Source of the DNA: Roseibacillus sp.
Lineage (GTDB): Bacteria; Verrucomicrobiota; Verrucomicrobiia; Verrucomicrobiales; Akkermansiaceae
Reading direction: 5' to 3'
Assembly (NCBI GenBank): GCA_002686085.1
Contig: NZAC01000049.1
Coordinates: 124,001 to 188,000, forward strand
Length of the DNA: 64,000 nt
Positions 8,757 through 16,612 of the stretch are shown in pieces. The number at the start of each line of letters is the position of its first letter. The first letter of the stretch is position 1. The translations under genes and the position numbers were made by a program. The notes under the pieces are model-generated. The model had not been told where the DNA came from. It saw nothing but the letters and a program-made list of their open reading frames with translations, and did not search any database.

Positions 8757-10010
8757 ATGCGCATCGTGGTTGTTGGGAAAGGTGGACGGGAACACGCCCT
8801 GATACGCTCTCTGAGTGAATCTCCGGGAGAGAATGAGCTGTTTTGCTTTCCGGGAAGTGATGCTATCTGCGAGCTCGCTCAGGCTGTGGAAGCCGAAGGT
8901 CTGCAGGATTTGGTAGACTGGATGAGGAGCAATGCGATTGATCTCTGTATCGCGGGGGAGGAGAGCTACCTACTCAAGGACGATGGATTGGCTAACCTCT
9001 GCGCACGGCACGGCATTCCTTGCTGGGGTCCTCCGAAGGAGGCGGCTCTGCTGGAGGGAAGTAAGGAGTTCGCCAAGCAGTTCATGGAGCGGCATGACAT
9101 CCCGACTGGAAGTGCGCTAGTGGTGGAAAGCGCAGAGGAGGCCCGGCAAGCTATCGGGGAGAATTATCCTACGGTCCTCAAGTTTGATGGTCTTGCGGCG
9201 GGTAAGGGTGTTGCGGTTTGCTCTGATGAGGAGAGTGTGGAGTCGTTTCTTGAGGAGGTGTATGGGCAGAAGCGTTTCGGAGAAGGGAGCCTGCTTATTG
9301 AGGAGTATCTCGAGGGGCCAGAGGTGTCGATTTTTGCGGCGGTGAGTGGAAGAGGGGCCGTAATCTTTACCCCAGCGCGGGACTACAAGCTGATCGGAGA
9401 AGGAGATACCGGTGCGAACACGGGAGGAATGGGTGCGGTAGCAAGCCGCCAGTTGATCGAGCCAGCTCTGATGGCTCAAATCGAGAAGGAGATCATTAAT
9501 CCGACGATCGAGGGGCTCGCAGATGATGATCTGGGCTACGTGGGATTTCTCTATTTCGGCCTGATGCTTACACGTGATGGGCCGAAGGTTATCGAGTATA
9601 ACTGCCGCTTTGGGGACCCCGAGTGTCAGGCTGTCATGCCCTTGGTATCGGGAGATCTGGCTACTTTCTGCCGTGATGGAGCCAAGGGTAACCTCAGGTC
9701 GGAACTTCTCAGTTTTGATGAGGGTTGGAGTGTGGGAGTCATTCTGGCCTCCGCAGGCTATCCGGCCAGTTCCCGCAGTGGAGATGTCATCGAGGGCCTT
9801 GAAGCAGTTGAGGACGCTCGGGTCTATCACGCGGGGACACGCCTCAACGAGGCGGGGCAATGGGAGACGAACGGAGGTCGGGTGCTCGCCGTAGTGGCCG
9901 GTGGGGAAGACCGTGAGAGCGCGGTCACGAAGGCTCACCTTGAGGCGAACAAGGTCGATTTTGACGGAGCACAGCGTCGGGCCGATATTGGTCGGCTCCA
10001 TTTTGAATAA
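8757..10010 (+). CDS. purD: phosphoribosylamine-glycine ligase
   Basis: Second step of purine synthesis: ATP-dependent joining of glycine to phosphoribosylamine. It has the PurD start KGGREHALIRSL, the ATP-grasp core (FDGLAAGKGVAVC; IEEYLEGPEVS; DYKLIGEGDTGANTGGMGA) and the metal-binding EYNCRFGDPECQ. Its 417 residues are the normal length. The ATG at 8757 fits the family N-terminus. A GAGGAGG run lies about 25 bp upstream, too far to be a normal ribosome site. It is the first gene of a purine/pyrimidine cluster and is followed by purE after 94 bp. Confidence 0.96.
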   Translation: MRIVVVGKGGREHALIRSLSESPGENELFCFPGSDAICELAQAVEAEGLQDLVDWMRSNAIDLCIAGEESYLLKDDGLANLCARHGIPCWGPPKEAALLEGSKEFAKQFMERHDIPTGSALVVESAEEARQAIGENYPTVLKFDGLAAGKGVAVCSDEESVESFLEEVYGQKRFGEGSLLIEEYLEGPEVSIFAAVSGRGAVIFTPARDYKLIGEGDTGANTGGMGAVASRQLIEPALMAQIEKEIINPTIEGLADDDLGYVGFLYFGLMLTRDGPKVIEYNCRFGDPECQAVMPLVSGDLATFCRDGAKGNLRSELLSFDEGWSVGVILASAGYPASSRSGDVIEGLEAVEDARVYHAGTRLNEAGQWETNGGRVLAVVAGGEDRESAVTKAHLEANKVDFDGAQRRADIGRLHFE

Positions 10011-10104
10011 ACATACAGCATTTTCCGGAAACATTTCCAGAACCAACGCAACTGGCCTTGTCGGCCGAACCAAATACAACCAACATCTGTAACACTGATA
10101 TCAC

Positions 10105-10515
10105 ATGAAAGTCATCCTGATCTACGGAAGCGAAAATGATAAGCCGTTCATGCAACCTGCCCGCGATTATCTTGAGGGCGAAAGTCTTGAATATGTGGAA
10201 GAGGTTCTTTCCGCTCATCGAAATCTTTCGGAGTTGATCGAGTATCTGGCCAAGCTGGAGGAAAGTGGAGAAAAGGCCGTCATTCTTGCGATTGCAGGTC
10301 TGGCTGCTGCGCTTCCCGGAGTAGTCGTAATGAAAACATCTCTCCCTGTTATCGGGGTGCCCGTTCCAGGAGGCCCGTTGAACGGCATCGATGCTCTACT
10401 TTCTATCTCTCAGTTGCCGGGGCAGGTGCCAGCAACTACCGTAGGTCTGCACAAGAAAGCTCCCTTGAATGCTGCCATGGCTGCGCATCGCATCCTTAAG
10501 CTTGCAGGGTCCTGA
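10105..10515 (+). CDS. purE: short PurE-like N5-CAIR mutase with substituted active-site motif
   Basis: Homologue of the PurE carboxyaminoimidazole ribonucleotide mutase of purine synthesis. Visible motifs are GSENDKPFM (usual GSxSDxxxM), SAHR with the catalytic His, IAGLAAALPG, LPVIGVPV and PLNGIDALLS. At 136 residues it is about 30 shorter than E. coli PurE and lacks the C-terminal tail. The normally conserved His of GGAAHLPG is Ala here (LAAALPG), which is unexpected because that loop lines the active site. Context after purD supports the role. It could be a diverged PurE subtype or a homologue with altered chemistry. No purK is in the window. Confidence 0.8.
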   Translation: MKVILIYGSENDKPFMQPARDYLEGESLEYVEEVLSAHRNLSELIEYLAKLEESGEKAVILAIAGLAAALPGVVVMKTSLPVIGVPVPGGPLNGIDALLSISQLPGQVPATTVGLHKKAPLNAAMAAHRILKLAGS

Positions 10516-10531
10516 GCAAAGTTTCGAACAT

Positions 10532-10548
10532 CATTTCCTGAGAGTGAT
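10532..10548 (+). promoter_or_regulatory. possible PyrR-binding RNA element before pyrR
   Basis: The spacer before pyrR contains TCCTGAGAG (10536-10544), which matches the core UCCNGNGAG of the known PyrR-binding loop consensus (ARUCCNGNGAGGYU). It is flanked by ATCA (10532-10535) and TGAT (10545-10548), which can pair. It lies 9 bases before the pyrR ATG and could therefore block translation initiation when PyrR-UMP binds, as described for mycobacterial PyrR. The 3' part of the consensus (GGYU) is not matched and the stem is weak. Confidence 0.3.
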
Positions 10549-10553
10549 TCATC

Positions 10554-11078
10554 ATGCCCCTCATTCTTGACGAGGCAGCAATCGGGAAGGCAGTCGCCTC
10601 GCTGGTTGAAGAGATCCGTGCGGTTGCGCGGCACGGACGCATCGCCATTGTGGGAGTCAGGAGCCGGGGTGATGAAGTTGCCGAAAGGGTAAGTGCCGCT
10701 TTGGGAGAGCAGAAGATTGAGCATGACTACGGGGTTCTGGACATTTCCCTTTACCGGGATGATCTCTCCCATCTTGCTGAAAATCCCAAGCTGCAAAGCA
10801 GCGACATTCCGTTCCAGGTGGACGGGGCCCATATTGTCCTCGTTGACGATGTTCTTTTTACGGGGCGGACAATCCGTGCTGCGCTTGATGCCCTGACTGA
10901 TTATGGGCGTCCTGCTCGTATTCAATTGGCGGTTCTTATCGATCGAGGTCACCGGGAGATTCCGATCCAGCCTGATTTTTCAGGGGTGATCCTCGAAACA
11001 GCCCGGATGGACCACGTGATTGTCCGACTGAAAAAAACTGATGGCGGAGACGCGGTAGAACTGGTATCGACCCCATAG
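10554..11078 (+). CDS. pyrR: PyrR bifunctional pyrimidine regulator / uracil phosphoribosyltransferase
   Basis: A PRTase-fold protein that in many bacteria binds pyr mRNA in response to UMP and often has uracil phosphoribosyltransferase activity. The PRPP-binding motif VLVDDVLFTGRTIRAAL is intact. Other PyrR features are IAIVGVRSRGDEVA near the N-terminus and LIDRGHREIPIQPDF near the C-terminus. Its 174 residues are the normal length. It is followed 3 bp later by pyrB and then pyrC, so it probably regulates its own operon. A possible RNA target precedes it. Confidence 0.95.
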   Translation: MPLILDEAAIGKAVASLVEEIRAVARHGRIAIVGVRSRGDEVAERVSAALGEQKIEHDYGVLDISLYRDDLSHLAENPKLQSSDIPFQVDGAHIVLVDDVLFTGRTIRAALDALTDYGRPARIQLAVLIDRGHREIPIQPDFSGVILETARMDHVIVRLKKTDGGDAVELVSTP

Positions 11079-11081
11079 CGG

Positions 11082-12029
11082 ATGGCGCGCAAGGACTTCC
11101 TCGATATCGCCTCGTTAACTCGAGAGGAGGTAGACCTTTTGCTGGACCAAGCGACTCCGTTCAAGGAGTTGTTCACCCGCTCGGTCAAAAAGGTGCCTGC
11201 CCTTAAGGGGAAATCAGTCCTGATGCTCTTCTACGAGCCGAGCACGCGGACGCTCTCCTCCTTTGAGGTTGCCGCCAAGAGGCTCTCCGCGGATGTGATC
11301 GATCTCGATGTGCCGCATTCCTCTGTTACCAAGGGCGAAACGGTCAAGGATACGGTAGATACCTTACAGGCGATGCGGGCAGATTATATTGTGGTCAGAC
11401 ACAAAATGTCGGGATTACCGCAGGCCATTGCCCGGCAGACAAGGGCGTCAGTAATCAATGCTGGAGACGGGGCACATGCTCATCCGACTCAGGCGCTTCT
11501 TGATGCCTTCACTCTGCGGGAGGTATTTCCCGATTTGGCGGGGCGTAAGGTTCTCATTGCTGGCGATATTCTGCATAGCAGGGTGGCGCGCTCTACAAGT
11601 AGGCTTCTGTTAAAACTGGGAGTAGAGGTGGGTTTTCTTGGGCCAGGCTCTCTCCTCCCCCTGTCAGGCCCGGAGGAGATACGGAGGTTTACCGACTTTG
11701 ATGAGGCTTTGCGCTGGAAGCCGGATACGGTCTACCTTCTCCGGGTTCAGATGGAGAGGCAGGACGCCCAGTATTTTCCGGGGGTGCAGGAATACCACCG
11801 GGTCTATGGGATCACCAGTGAACGTCTTGATCGGATTCGGGGTGAGGGAGTATACGTGATGCACCCTGGCCCGGTAAATCGTGGGGTCGAATTATGTCAT
11901 GAGGTAATGGACTACGAGCGAAGTCTCATCAACCAGCAAGTGGAGAATGGAATCGCAGCGAGGATGGCAGTTCTCTATTCGCTCAAGCCCCAGACCGATT
12001 TGCAGGATACCGATCAGGGGCACATATAA
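11082..12029 (+). CDS. pyrB: aspartate carbamoyltransferase catalytic subunit
   Basis: Forms carbamoyl-aspartate, the first committed step of pyrimidine synthesis. The carbamoyl-phosphate loop is EPSTRTLSSFE, the second substrate motif is HAHPTQALLDAFT, and HPGPVNRGVE is near the C-terminus, all typical of PyrB. It has 315 residues. It lies between pyrR (3 bp) and pyrC (10 bp) in one transcription unit. No pyrI regulatory subunit is present, as is usual in pyrR-pyrB-pyrC operons, where control rests on PyrR. Confidence 0.97.
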   Translation: MARKDFLDIASLTREEVDLLLDQATPFKELFTRSVKKVPALKGKSVLMLFYEPSTRTLSSFEVAAKRLSADVIDLDVPHSSVTKGETVKDTVDTLQAMRADYIVVRHKMSGLPQAIARQTRASVINAGDGAHAHPTQALLDAFTLREVFPDLAGRKVLIAGDILHSRVARSTSRLLLKLGVEVGFLGPGSLLPLSGPEEIRRFTDFDEALRWKPDTVYLLRVQMERQDAQYFPGVQEYHRVYGITSERLDRIRGEGVYVMHPGPVNRGVELCHEVMDYERSLINQQVENGIAARMAVLYSLKPQTDLQDTDQGHI

Positions 12030-12039
12030 AGTTGAAGCC

Positions 12040-13314
12040 ATGAGATTATTCATCAAGGGAGGGAAAATCGCGGCAGAGGAAGGCCCCCTGACTGCAGGTG
12101 ACGTCCTGATCGAGGATGGAGTCATCGCGGCGGTGGGAGAAGATCTGGGTGCTCCTCCAGACACTCAGGTCATTAATGCTGAAGAAAAGATTGTCGCCCC
12201 GGCGATGTTTGATGCACACGTGCATTTCCGGGAGCCTGGCCAGGAGTATAAGGAGGACATCGCCCATGGAACTGAGGCCGCTATCAACGGGGGAGTGACG
12301 GGAGTCGTCATGATGCCAAACACCTCACCGGCAATTGATTCTCCCGCGGTGGTCCGCTCTATTCTTGAGAGAGCTCGGGATGTGAGCCGGATTCCAGTTT
12401 ATACCTCGGGTTGTATCACCAAGGACAGGGCAGGAAGCGAGCTCTCTGGAATAGATGGAATGCGCCAACTCGGTGTGGTCATGCTGACCGATGATGGAGA
12501 CCCTGTTGCCAATCCTGCAGTTCTGAAGAACGCCATGGAATACGCGACTCCTTTTGGGATGTTCTTTGCCAGTCATTGTGAGGTTGCTGAGTTGAGTGGC
12601 CCCCGGGCTCTTAATGAGGGGAAGGTCAGTTATCAGCTTGGGATTAAGGGAAGCCCGGCTTGCAGCGAAGAAATCTGCATGGACCGGGACATCCGGCTGG
12701 CGTACGCTGCTGGAGCGCGAATTCATATTCAGCATGTTTCCTCCGCAATTGGAATGGAGACGATCCGATGGTGGAAACAGATGGGAGCGGAAGTTACTGC
12801 GGAGGTGTCACCACATCACCTGATGTTTAATGAGGAAGATATCGGAGACTACGATACCCACTATAAGATGAATCCGCCGCTACGAACAGCGGAGGATAAT
12901 GCGGCTCTCCTGGAGGGATTAAAAGAAGGGGTCTTTGATCTGATTGCTACGGACCATGCGCCTCACAGCAAATTTGAGAAAGAGCAGGATTTCGTCTCTG
13001 CGCCGAATGGAATTACCGGTCTTGAGACAGCGTTGGTGTCGCTGCATGATCGGTTTGTTACCAGCGGCCAGATTGGCTGGGATCTCATCGTAAAACGATA
13101 CTCGGCAGAGCCCAGGCGCATGATGGGGCTCGAGGTTGTTCCGGTAGAGGAAAGTAAACCGGCGGAGCTGATTGTATTTGACCCGGGTGGAGAAACGACT
13201 TTCAGCCGTGAGTTCATGCGATCAAAGAGTAGCAATACCCCTTTCCTTGACCAGACCTTGCAAGGGCGAGTCGACCTTGTTGTGCGTGGGAGCGAAATTC
13301 TCCTCCAGAGGTAA
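12040..13314 (+). CDS. pyrC: dihydroorotase
   Basis: Amidohydrolase that cyclises carbamoyl-aspartate to dihydroorotate. The metal ligands are visible in DAHVHFREPG, SHCEVAE, IQHVSSA and ATDHAPHSKFEKE. The length (424 aa) and the class I motifs match bacterial dihydroorotases of the pyrBC operon type. The frame is open from 11947 inside pyrB, but ATG 12040, ten bases after the pyrB stop, gives the family N-terminus (RLFIKGGKI). It is the last gene of the cluster and is convergent with crcB 14 bp away. Confidence 0.96.
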   Translation: MRLFIKGGKIAAEEGPLTAGDVLIEDGVIAAVGEDLGAPPDTQVINAEEKIVAPAMFDAHVHFREPGQEYKEDIAHGTEAAINGGVTGVVMMPNTSPAIDSPAVVRSILERARDVSRIPVYTSGCITKDRAGSELSGIDGMRQLGVVMLTDDGDPVANPAVLKNAMEYATPFGMFFASHCEVAELSGPRALNEGKVSYQLGIKGSPACSEEICMDRDIRLAYAAGARIHIQHVSSAIGMETIRWWKQMGAEVTAEVSPHHLMFNEEDIGDYDTHYKMNPPLRTAEDNAALLEGLKEGVFDLIATDHAPHSKFEKEQDFVSAPNGITGLETALVSLHDRFVTSGQIGWDLIVKRYSAEPRRMMGLEVVPVEESKPAELIVFDPGGETTFSREFMRSKSSNTPFLDQTLQGRVDLVVRGSEILLQR

Positions 13315-13328
13315 GGTGACCCACTCTC

Positions 13329-13721
13329 CTAGTCGGCAGGCGTTACGGCAGGAGCGCAAAGTCTCAGGCCGGCCCACACTGCGAGTAATCCGAGAATAAC
13401 AGAGAGAAGAATATTCAGGATGGCAATGAGCGTCAGCCCGTCCTGGATCGCAGAGACGGTATCGCGGCCAAAGGTCGAGAACGTAGTAAATCCGCCGAGA
13501 AATCCTGTGATCAGAAGAGGCGTTACCCAGAGGGGGGTTTTCTGGGCGAAGTGTCCTAAAACACACCCAATCAAGAAGCACCCCAGCAGGTTACAGGCAA
13601 GGGTACCCAGCGGAAATTGATGCAGAGCCGTGCGGTTCGTGAGTTTTTCCAAGCCCGCCGAGAGACCCCACCGGGAGAGGGCACCAAGGCCACCGCCAAG
13701 GAAGACAAGAAAGGCACTCAT
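13329..13721 (-). CDS. crcB: fluoride channel FluC/CrcB
   Basis: Small four-helix membrane protein that as a dual-topology dimer exports fluoride. Family motifs are GGGLGALSRWG, FPLGTLACNLLGCFLIG (with the conserved Asn) and the Phe-box region GFLGGFTTFSTFG. It has 130 residues. It is the last gene of the leftward run trpF-unknown-ABC ATPase-ABC permease and lies 30 bp after the permease, too close for a fluoride riboswitch of its own. It is therefore probably co-transcribed with the metal transporter. Confidence 0.95.
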   Translation of the reverse strand: MSAFLVFLGGGLGALSRWGLSAGLEKLTNRTALHQFPLGTLACNLLGCFLIGCVLGHFAQKTPLWVTPLLITGFLGGFTTFSTFGRDTVSAIQDGLTLIAILNILLSVILGLLAVWAGLRLCAPAVTPAD

Positions 13722-13751
13722 TGCAGAAGACTTAGGGGAGTTAGTATTGGG

Positions 13752-14591
13752 TCAGGAGCGACGAGTGCCGTTCAGAAGGCCGTATTTTGGAGAAAGCAGG
13801 AATGCGAGGAGGAACGCGGTTCCGAGAACGATTACAATTGCTGGTCCAGCTGGAATATCAATCCAGTAGGCACAGAGAAGAGCGACCACTGATCCGGCCG
13901 CCCCAAGTATGCCGCCACCCCAGAACAGGACGGTAGTACGGTTGGTCAGAAGAGACATTGTGGCACCCGGCGCAACCAGGAGGCCAACACTGAGAACGCA
14001 TCCCACAGCCTGAAGAGAAGTGACCAGGGCAAGGATGAGCATGAGAAAAAGCAGATAGTTCATTGCGCGTACCGGAACGCCCTGAGCGGATGCGATACTT
14101 GATTCAAAGAGAGTCAGCAGAAGGGGGCGGAAAAAGATACAGGACCCGAGAAGAATGACTGATCCGATAGCAAAGGCGAGCCAGAGGTCATTAGAGCTCA
14201 CCAGTCGAATGTCTCCAAAGAGCCAATGCTGCAGGTCACCATAATTTCCAAGATACTTCAGGGCGGCCACTCCGAGGGCAAATGCAGTCGTGTAGAGAAT
14301 GGCGAGAGCTGTGCCCTGGTCTATCCTTGAGGTTCGTGAGACAACCACAGAACCAAGCCCAACAAACAGAGCGGCGGTTAGAGCTCCAATAAAGGCATTA
14401 GCCTGAGTAAGAGTTCCCGTGATCAGAATGCCTAGCGCGATTCCAGGAAGCATCGTATGTGAGAGAGCGCTTACTGAAAGCGCAGTGCGGCGCAGGACTA
14501 CGAACCCGCTGAAGAATCCATTTGTGAATCCGATCAGAAGTCCAGCAAGGAGGGCGCGCTGAAAAAAGGGGTCATGGAAGGGAGTAAACAC
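13752..14591 (-). CDS. Zn/Mn-type ABC transporter permease (ABC-3 family)
   Basis: Polytopic membrane subunit of a divalent-metal ABC importer (ZnuB/MntB/SitC family). About eight hydrophobic segments span 279 residues. Typical ABC-3 features are the segment SALSHTMLPGIALG after the second helix and VGCVLSVGLLVAPGATMSLL near the C-terminus. It follows the ATPase gene by 18 bp. No periplasmic metal-binding subunit (ZnuA-like, with the usual His-rich loop) is encoded in the window. The metal (Zn, Mn or Fe) cannot be decided from the sequence. Confidence 0.92.
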   Translation of the reverse strand: MFTPFHDPFFQRALLAGLLIGFTNGFFSGFVVLRRTALSVSALSHTMLPGIALGILITGTLTQANAFIGALTAALFVGLGSVVVSRTSRIDQGTALAILYTTAFALGVAALKYLGNYGDLQHWLFGDIRLVSSNDLWLAFAIGSVILLGSCIFFRPLLLTLFESSIASAQGVPVRAMNYLLFLMLILALVTSLQAVGCVLSVGLLVAPGATMSLLTNRTTVLFWGGGILGAAGSVVALLCAYWIDIPAGPAIVIVLGTAFLLAFLLSPKYGLLNGTRRS

Positions 14592-14609
14592 TGGCAGGAA
14601 TTACTTTGT

Positions 14610-15386
14610 TCAATCGTTGAGGCCGGGAGGACTCTGTTGGAAAGCCTTCTCAATAGCCGAGCTGGTCAGGACTCTGGAGGTAGGCCCGAAATCATGCTGG
14701 GATAGATTGAGCAGGAGACACTCATTGAAGAGTTGGGGTGCGGAGTCGAGATCGTGGTGGGAGGCAAGGATGAGGCGACCTTCTCCGGAGAGTTCAGCAA
14801 GCAGGCAGGCAAGAGATTCGGAGGCATTTCGATCCAGACCAGTGAAGGGTTCATCAAGAAGGAGGACATGGGCTTCCTGAGCGAGTGCCCGGGCGAGAAA
14901 GGCCCTTTGCTGCTGTCCTCCCGAGAGCTCGCAGATCTGACGGTCACGAAGATCAGTAATACCCAAAGTGTGGAGGGCGTTCTCAACGGCTTCATGGTCT
15001 TTAGCTGTATAACGTTTCCACAGTCCAAGGTGGGGGTATCTTCCCATTTCGACCAGACCGCTCACGGTGATGGGGAAATCCCAGTCGACTTCCTCCCGCT
15101 GGGGAAGATAAGCGAACTCGCGGGACCACTTTTTCACGGCTGTGCCACGCCATTGGATGTTCCCTCGTCGTCTTGGGACCAAGCCAGCGATGGCCTTCAA
15201 TAGAGTCGACTTTCCAGCGCCATTAGGTCCAATTAATGCTACCCGGTTTCCGCAGGAAGTAGCCATCGAAATATCCCTGAGGGCAGCTACAGATCCGTAG
15301 GAAACCTCGACGTTACTGATAACCAGCTCATGGTGGTTATCGTGGTGCGCACAGCAGTCGTGCTCGCTATGGGTTTCTGTTTCCAA
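14610..15386 (-). CDS. metal ABC transporter ATPase with His/Cys-rich N-terminal tail
   Basis: ATPase of the ZnuC/MntB type. Walker A is GPNGAGKST, the signature is ELSGGQQQRAFLARAL, Walker B is VLLLDEPFTGLD and the H-loop is ASHHD. The first 19 residues contain six His and two Cys (THSEHDCCAHHDNHH), absent from typical family members. This could be a cytoplasmic metal-binding tail that senses or buffers the imported metal. It starts 21 bp after the small unknown gene and is followed by the permease. Transport of a divalent metal is a sound family inference; regulation through the tail is speculative. Confidence 0.92.
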   Translation of the reverse strand: METETHSEHDCCAHHDNHHELVISNVEVSYGSVAALRDISMATSCGNRVALIGPNGAGKSTLLKAIAGLVPRRRGNIQWRGTAVKKWSREFAYLPQREEVDWDFPITVSGLVEMGRYPHLGLWKRYTAKDHEAVENALHTLGITDLRDRQICELSGGQQQRAFLARALAQEAHVLLLDEPFTGLDRNASESLACLLAELSGEGRLILASHHDLDSAPQLFNECLLLNLSQHDFGPTSRVLTSSAIEKAFQQSPPGLND

Positions 15387-15407
15387 GAGTCAAATGCACT
15401 AAATGAA

Positions 15408-15860
15408 TCATTGAGCCCGGGTATCGAAATCAGCAGTGACAGGATAGCGTTCGGTATTACCTCTGAAGTCGAGGAGAACATGAGCGCTCTTTAGATTGTC
15501 GGGTTCGAAGTCCAGGCGGACGAACTGCCGGTGTGAGGGGTCCTGCCATGTCACGGAAAGAAGTGCGCTCCATACTGCATCCTGGAGCGTAAGCTCAACT
15601 TCCTGCTCTATCTCCAGATCAGCCCCGGGTGAGATCTGGATGATTTGGCCTGAGGGCTCCGTGAGAGAAAGGGATGTTGCGGGCGCAGAGAGAGTTACGC
15701 TCAGCAGGGTGGAAACTGTATTGAGTTCAGAGAAATCCTTGGAATCCATCACTGCTGATTCGGTCCCACCAGCATCTCTCAGGACGTAGGTTACCAAGGC
15801 TGCCATCAGGGCCATGGCCAGAGTGAGAACTCCGATTTGAAGAGTTGGATTTCCACGCAT
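15408..15860 (-). CDS. small membrane-anchored protein of unknown function
   Basis: I do not recognise this protein. It has 150 residues with one N-terminal membrane segment (about residues 9-27, GVLTLAMALMAALVTYVL) and a predicted extracytoplasmic domain rich in alternating hydrophobic residues (LLSVTLSAPATSLSL; VELTLQDAVWSALLSV; VRLDFEPDNLKSAHVLLDF), which suggests a beta-sandwich. There is no His-rich loop or lipobox. It lies between trpF (53 bp) and the metal ABC ATPase (21 bp) on the same strand, so it may be an accessory of the transporter, whose binding subunit is not found nearby. That link rests on position only. Confidence 0.7.
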   Translation of the reverse strand: MRGNPTLQIGVLTLAMALMAALVTYVLRDAGGTESAVMDSKDFSELNTVSTLLSVTLSAPATSLSLTEPSGQIIQISPGADLEIEQEVELTLQDAVWSALLSVTWQDPSHRQFVRLDFEPDNLKSAHVLLDFRGNTERYPVTADFDTRAQ

Positions 15861-15913
15861 CGCTGGAGATGCTCTTTCTACAGGTTTGCTCGTATTACCG
15901 CAACTAATCTACT

Positions 15914-16585
15914 TTATTGTGGTGGAGAACGAAGAACCTCCAGAAGAGATGCGATTTTCCCGAAATCCTTGATTCCCGGGGAAGATTCCGCTCCCGAGGC
16001 GATATCGAGGGCGCAGGGCTGGCTGGTTAGCAGCGCCTCAGCGGCGTTCTCCGCAGTAATGCCCCCGGCGAGAATGATGGGAGGAGCCGATTGTTCTTCC
16101 ACGAAACTAGCTACGGTGTTCCAGTCGATGGTTCGTCCAGTGCCCCCATAGACGCCCGGAGCGTGAGCATCAAGGAGGAGAGCGGTAGCGTTGTATTGTA
16201 GGGCTGAGGAGATGTCAGATTGATCCCCAACCCCGATTGCCTTGAAAAAGGGCAGGCCTTCTCGGGAATATCTTTCACAGTAAAAATAATCCTCATCACC
16301 ATGAAACTGTGCGACATCAATCAATCCTTCATCCTGAAGTCTGCGGGGAAGATCCGGGTCCGCATTGACGAAAACCCCCACCCTGAGGATTCGATCACTG
16401 AGGGAGGGAAGAAAGTGACGTGCGTGGTCAGGAGTGCAATAGCGCCTGCTTTCGGGCCAGAAATTGATGCCGAGGGCGGATACGCCCAATCGAGCGAGTT
16501 CATTCGCATCATCCCGGGTTGTCACTCCACAGACCTTCAAGGAGGGTTGGTCGGGGGAAAGAAAGCTGTCCAGAAGTTGCAGCAC
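15914..16585 (-). CDS. trpF: phosphoribosylanthranilate isomerase
   Basis: TIM-barrel enzyme of tryptophan synthesis that converts phosphoribosylanthranilate to CdRP. LKVCGVTTRDDA (usual KICGLT, with the catalytic Cys), ALGINFWPESRRY, QFHGDE, LLLDAHAPGVYGGTGRTIDW with the catalytic Asp, and IILAGGITAENA are all present. The frame is open to 16705, but that would overlap uvrA. GTG 16585 gives the normal length (223 aa) and no overlap, so I prefer it; no clear ribosome site supports either. No other trp gene is nearby. It is divergent from uvrA by 27 bp and heads the leftward run to crcB. Confidence 0.93.
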   Translation of the reverse strand: MLQLLDSFLSPDQPSLKVCGVTTRDDANELARLGVSALGINFWPESRRYCTPDHARHFLPSLSDRILRVGVFVNADPDLPRRLQDEGLIDVAQFHGDEDYFYCERYSREGLPFFKAIGVGDQSDISSALQYNATALLLDAHAPGVYGGTGRTIDWNTVASFVEEQSAPPIILAGGITAENAAEALLTSQPCALDIASGAESSPGIKDFGKIASLLEVLRSPPQ

Positions 16586-16603
16586 GGCTCGATGATGAAG
16601 GTT

Positions 16604-16608
16604 GGAGG
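16604..16608 (+). promoter_or_regulatory. ribosome binding site fixing the uvrA start
   Basis: GGAGG ends four bases before ATG 16613. This is one of the few good Shine-Dalgarno matches at normal spacing in the window. It supports the N-terminal extension of UvrA starting MSKVDFG rather than a start nearer to the conserved [11 protein letters not shown] segment. Confidence 0.6.
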
Positions 16609-16612
16609 GTGA

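Noticed and set aside
9117-10079. 320-residue minus-strand frame opposite purD
   Set aside because: Shadow of purD; no recognisable domain and no separate context.
13722-13751. Fluoride riboswitch before crcB
   Set aside because: Only 30 bp separate crcB from the permease gene, too few for the riboswitch fold.
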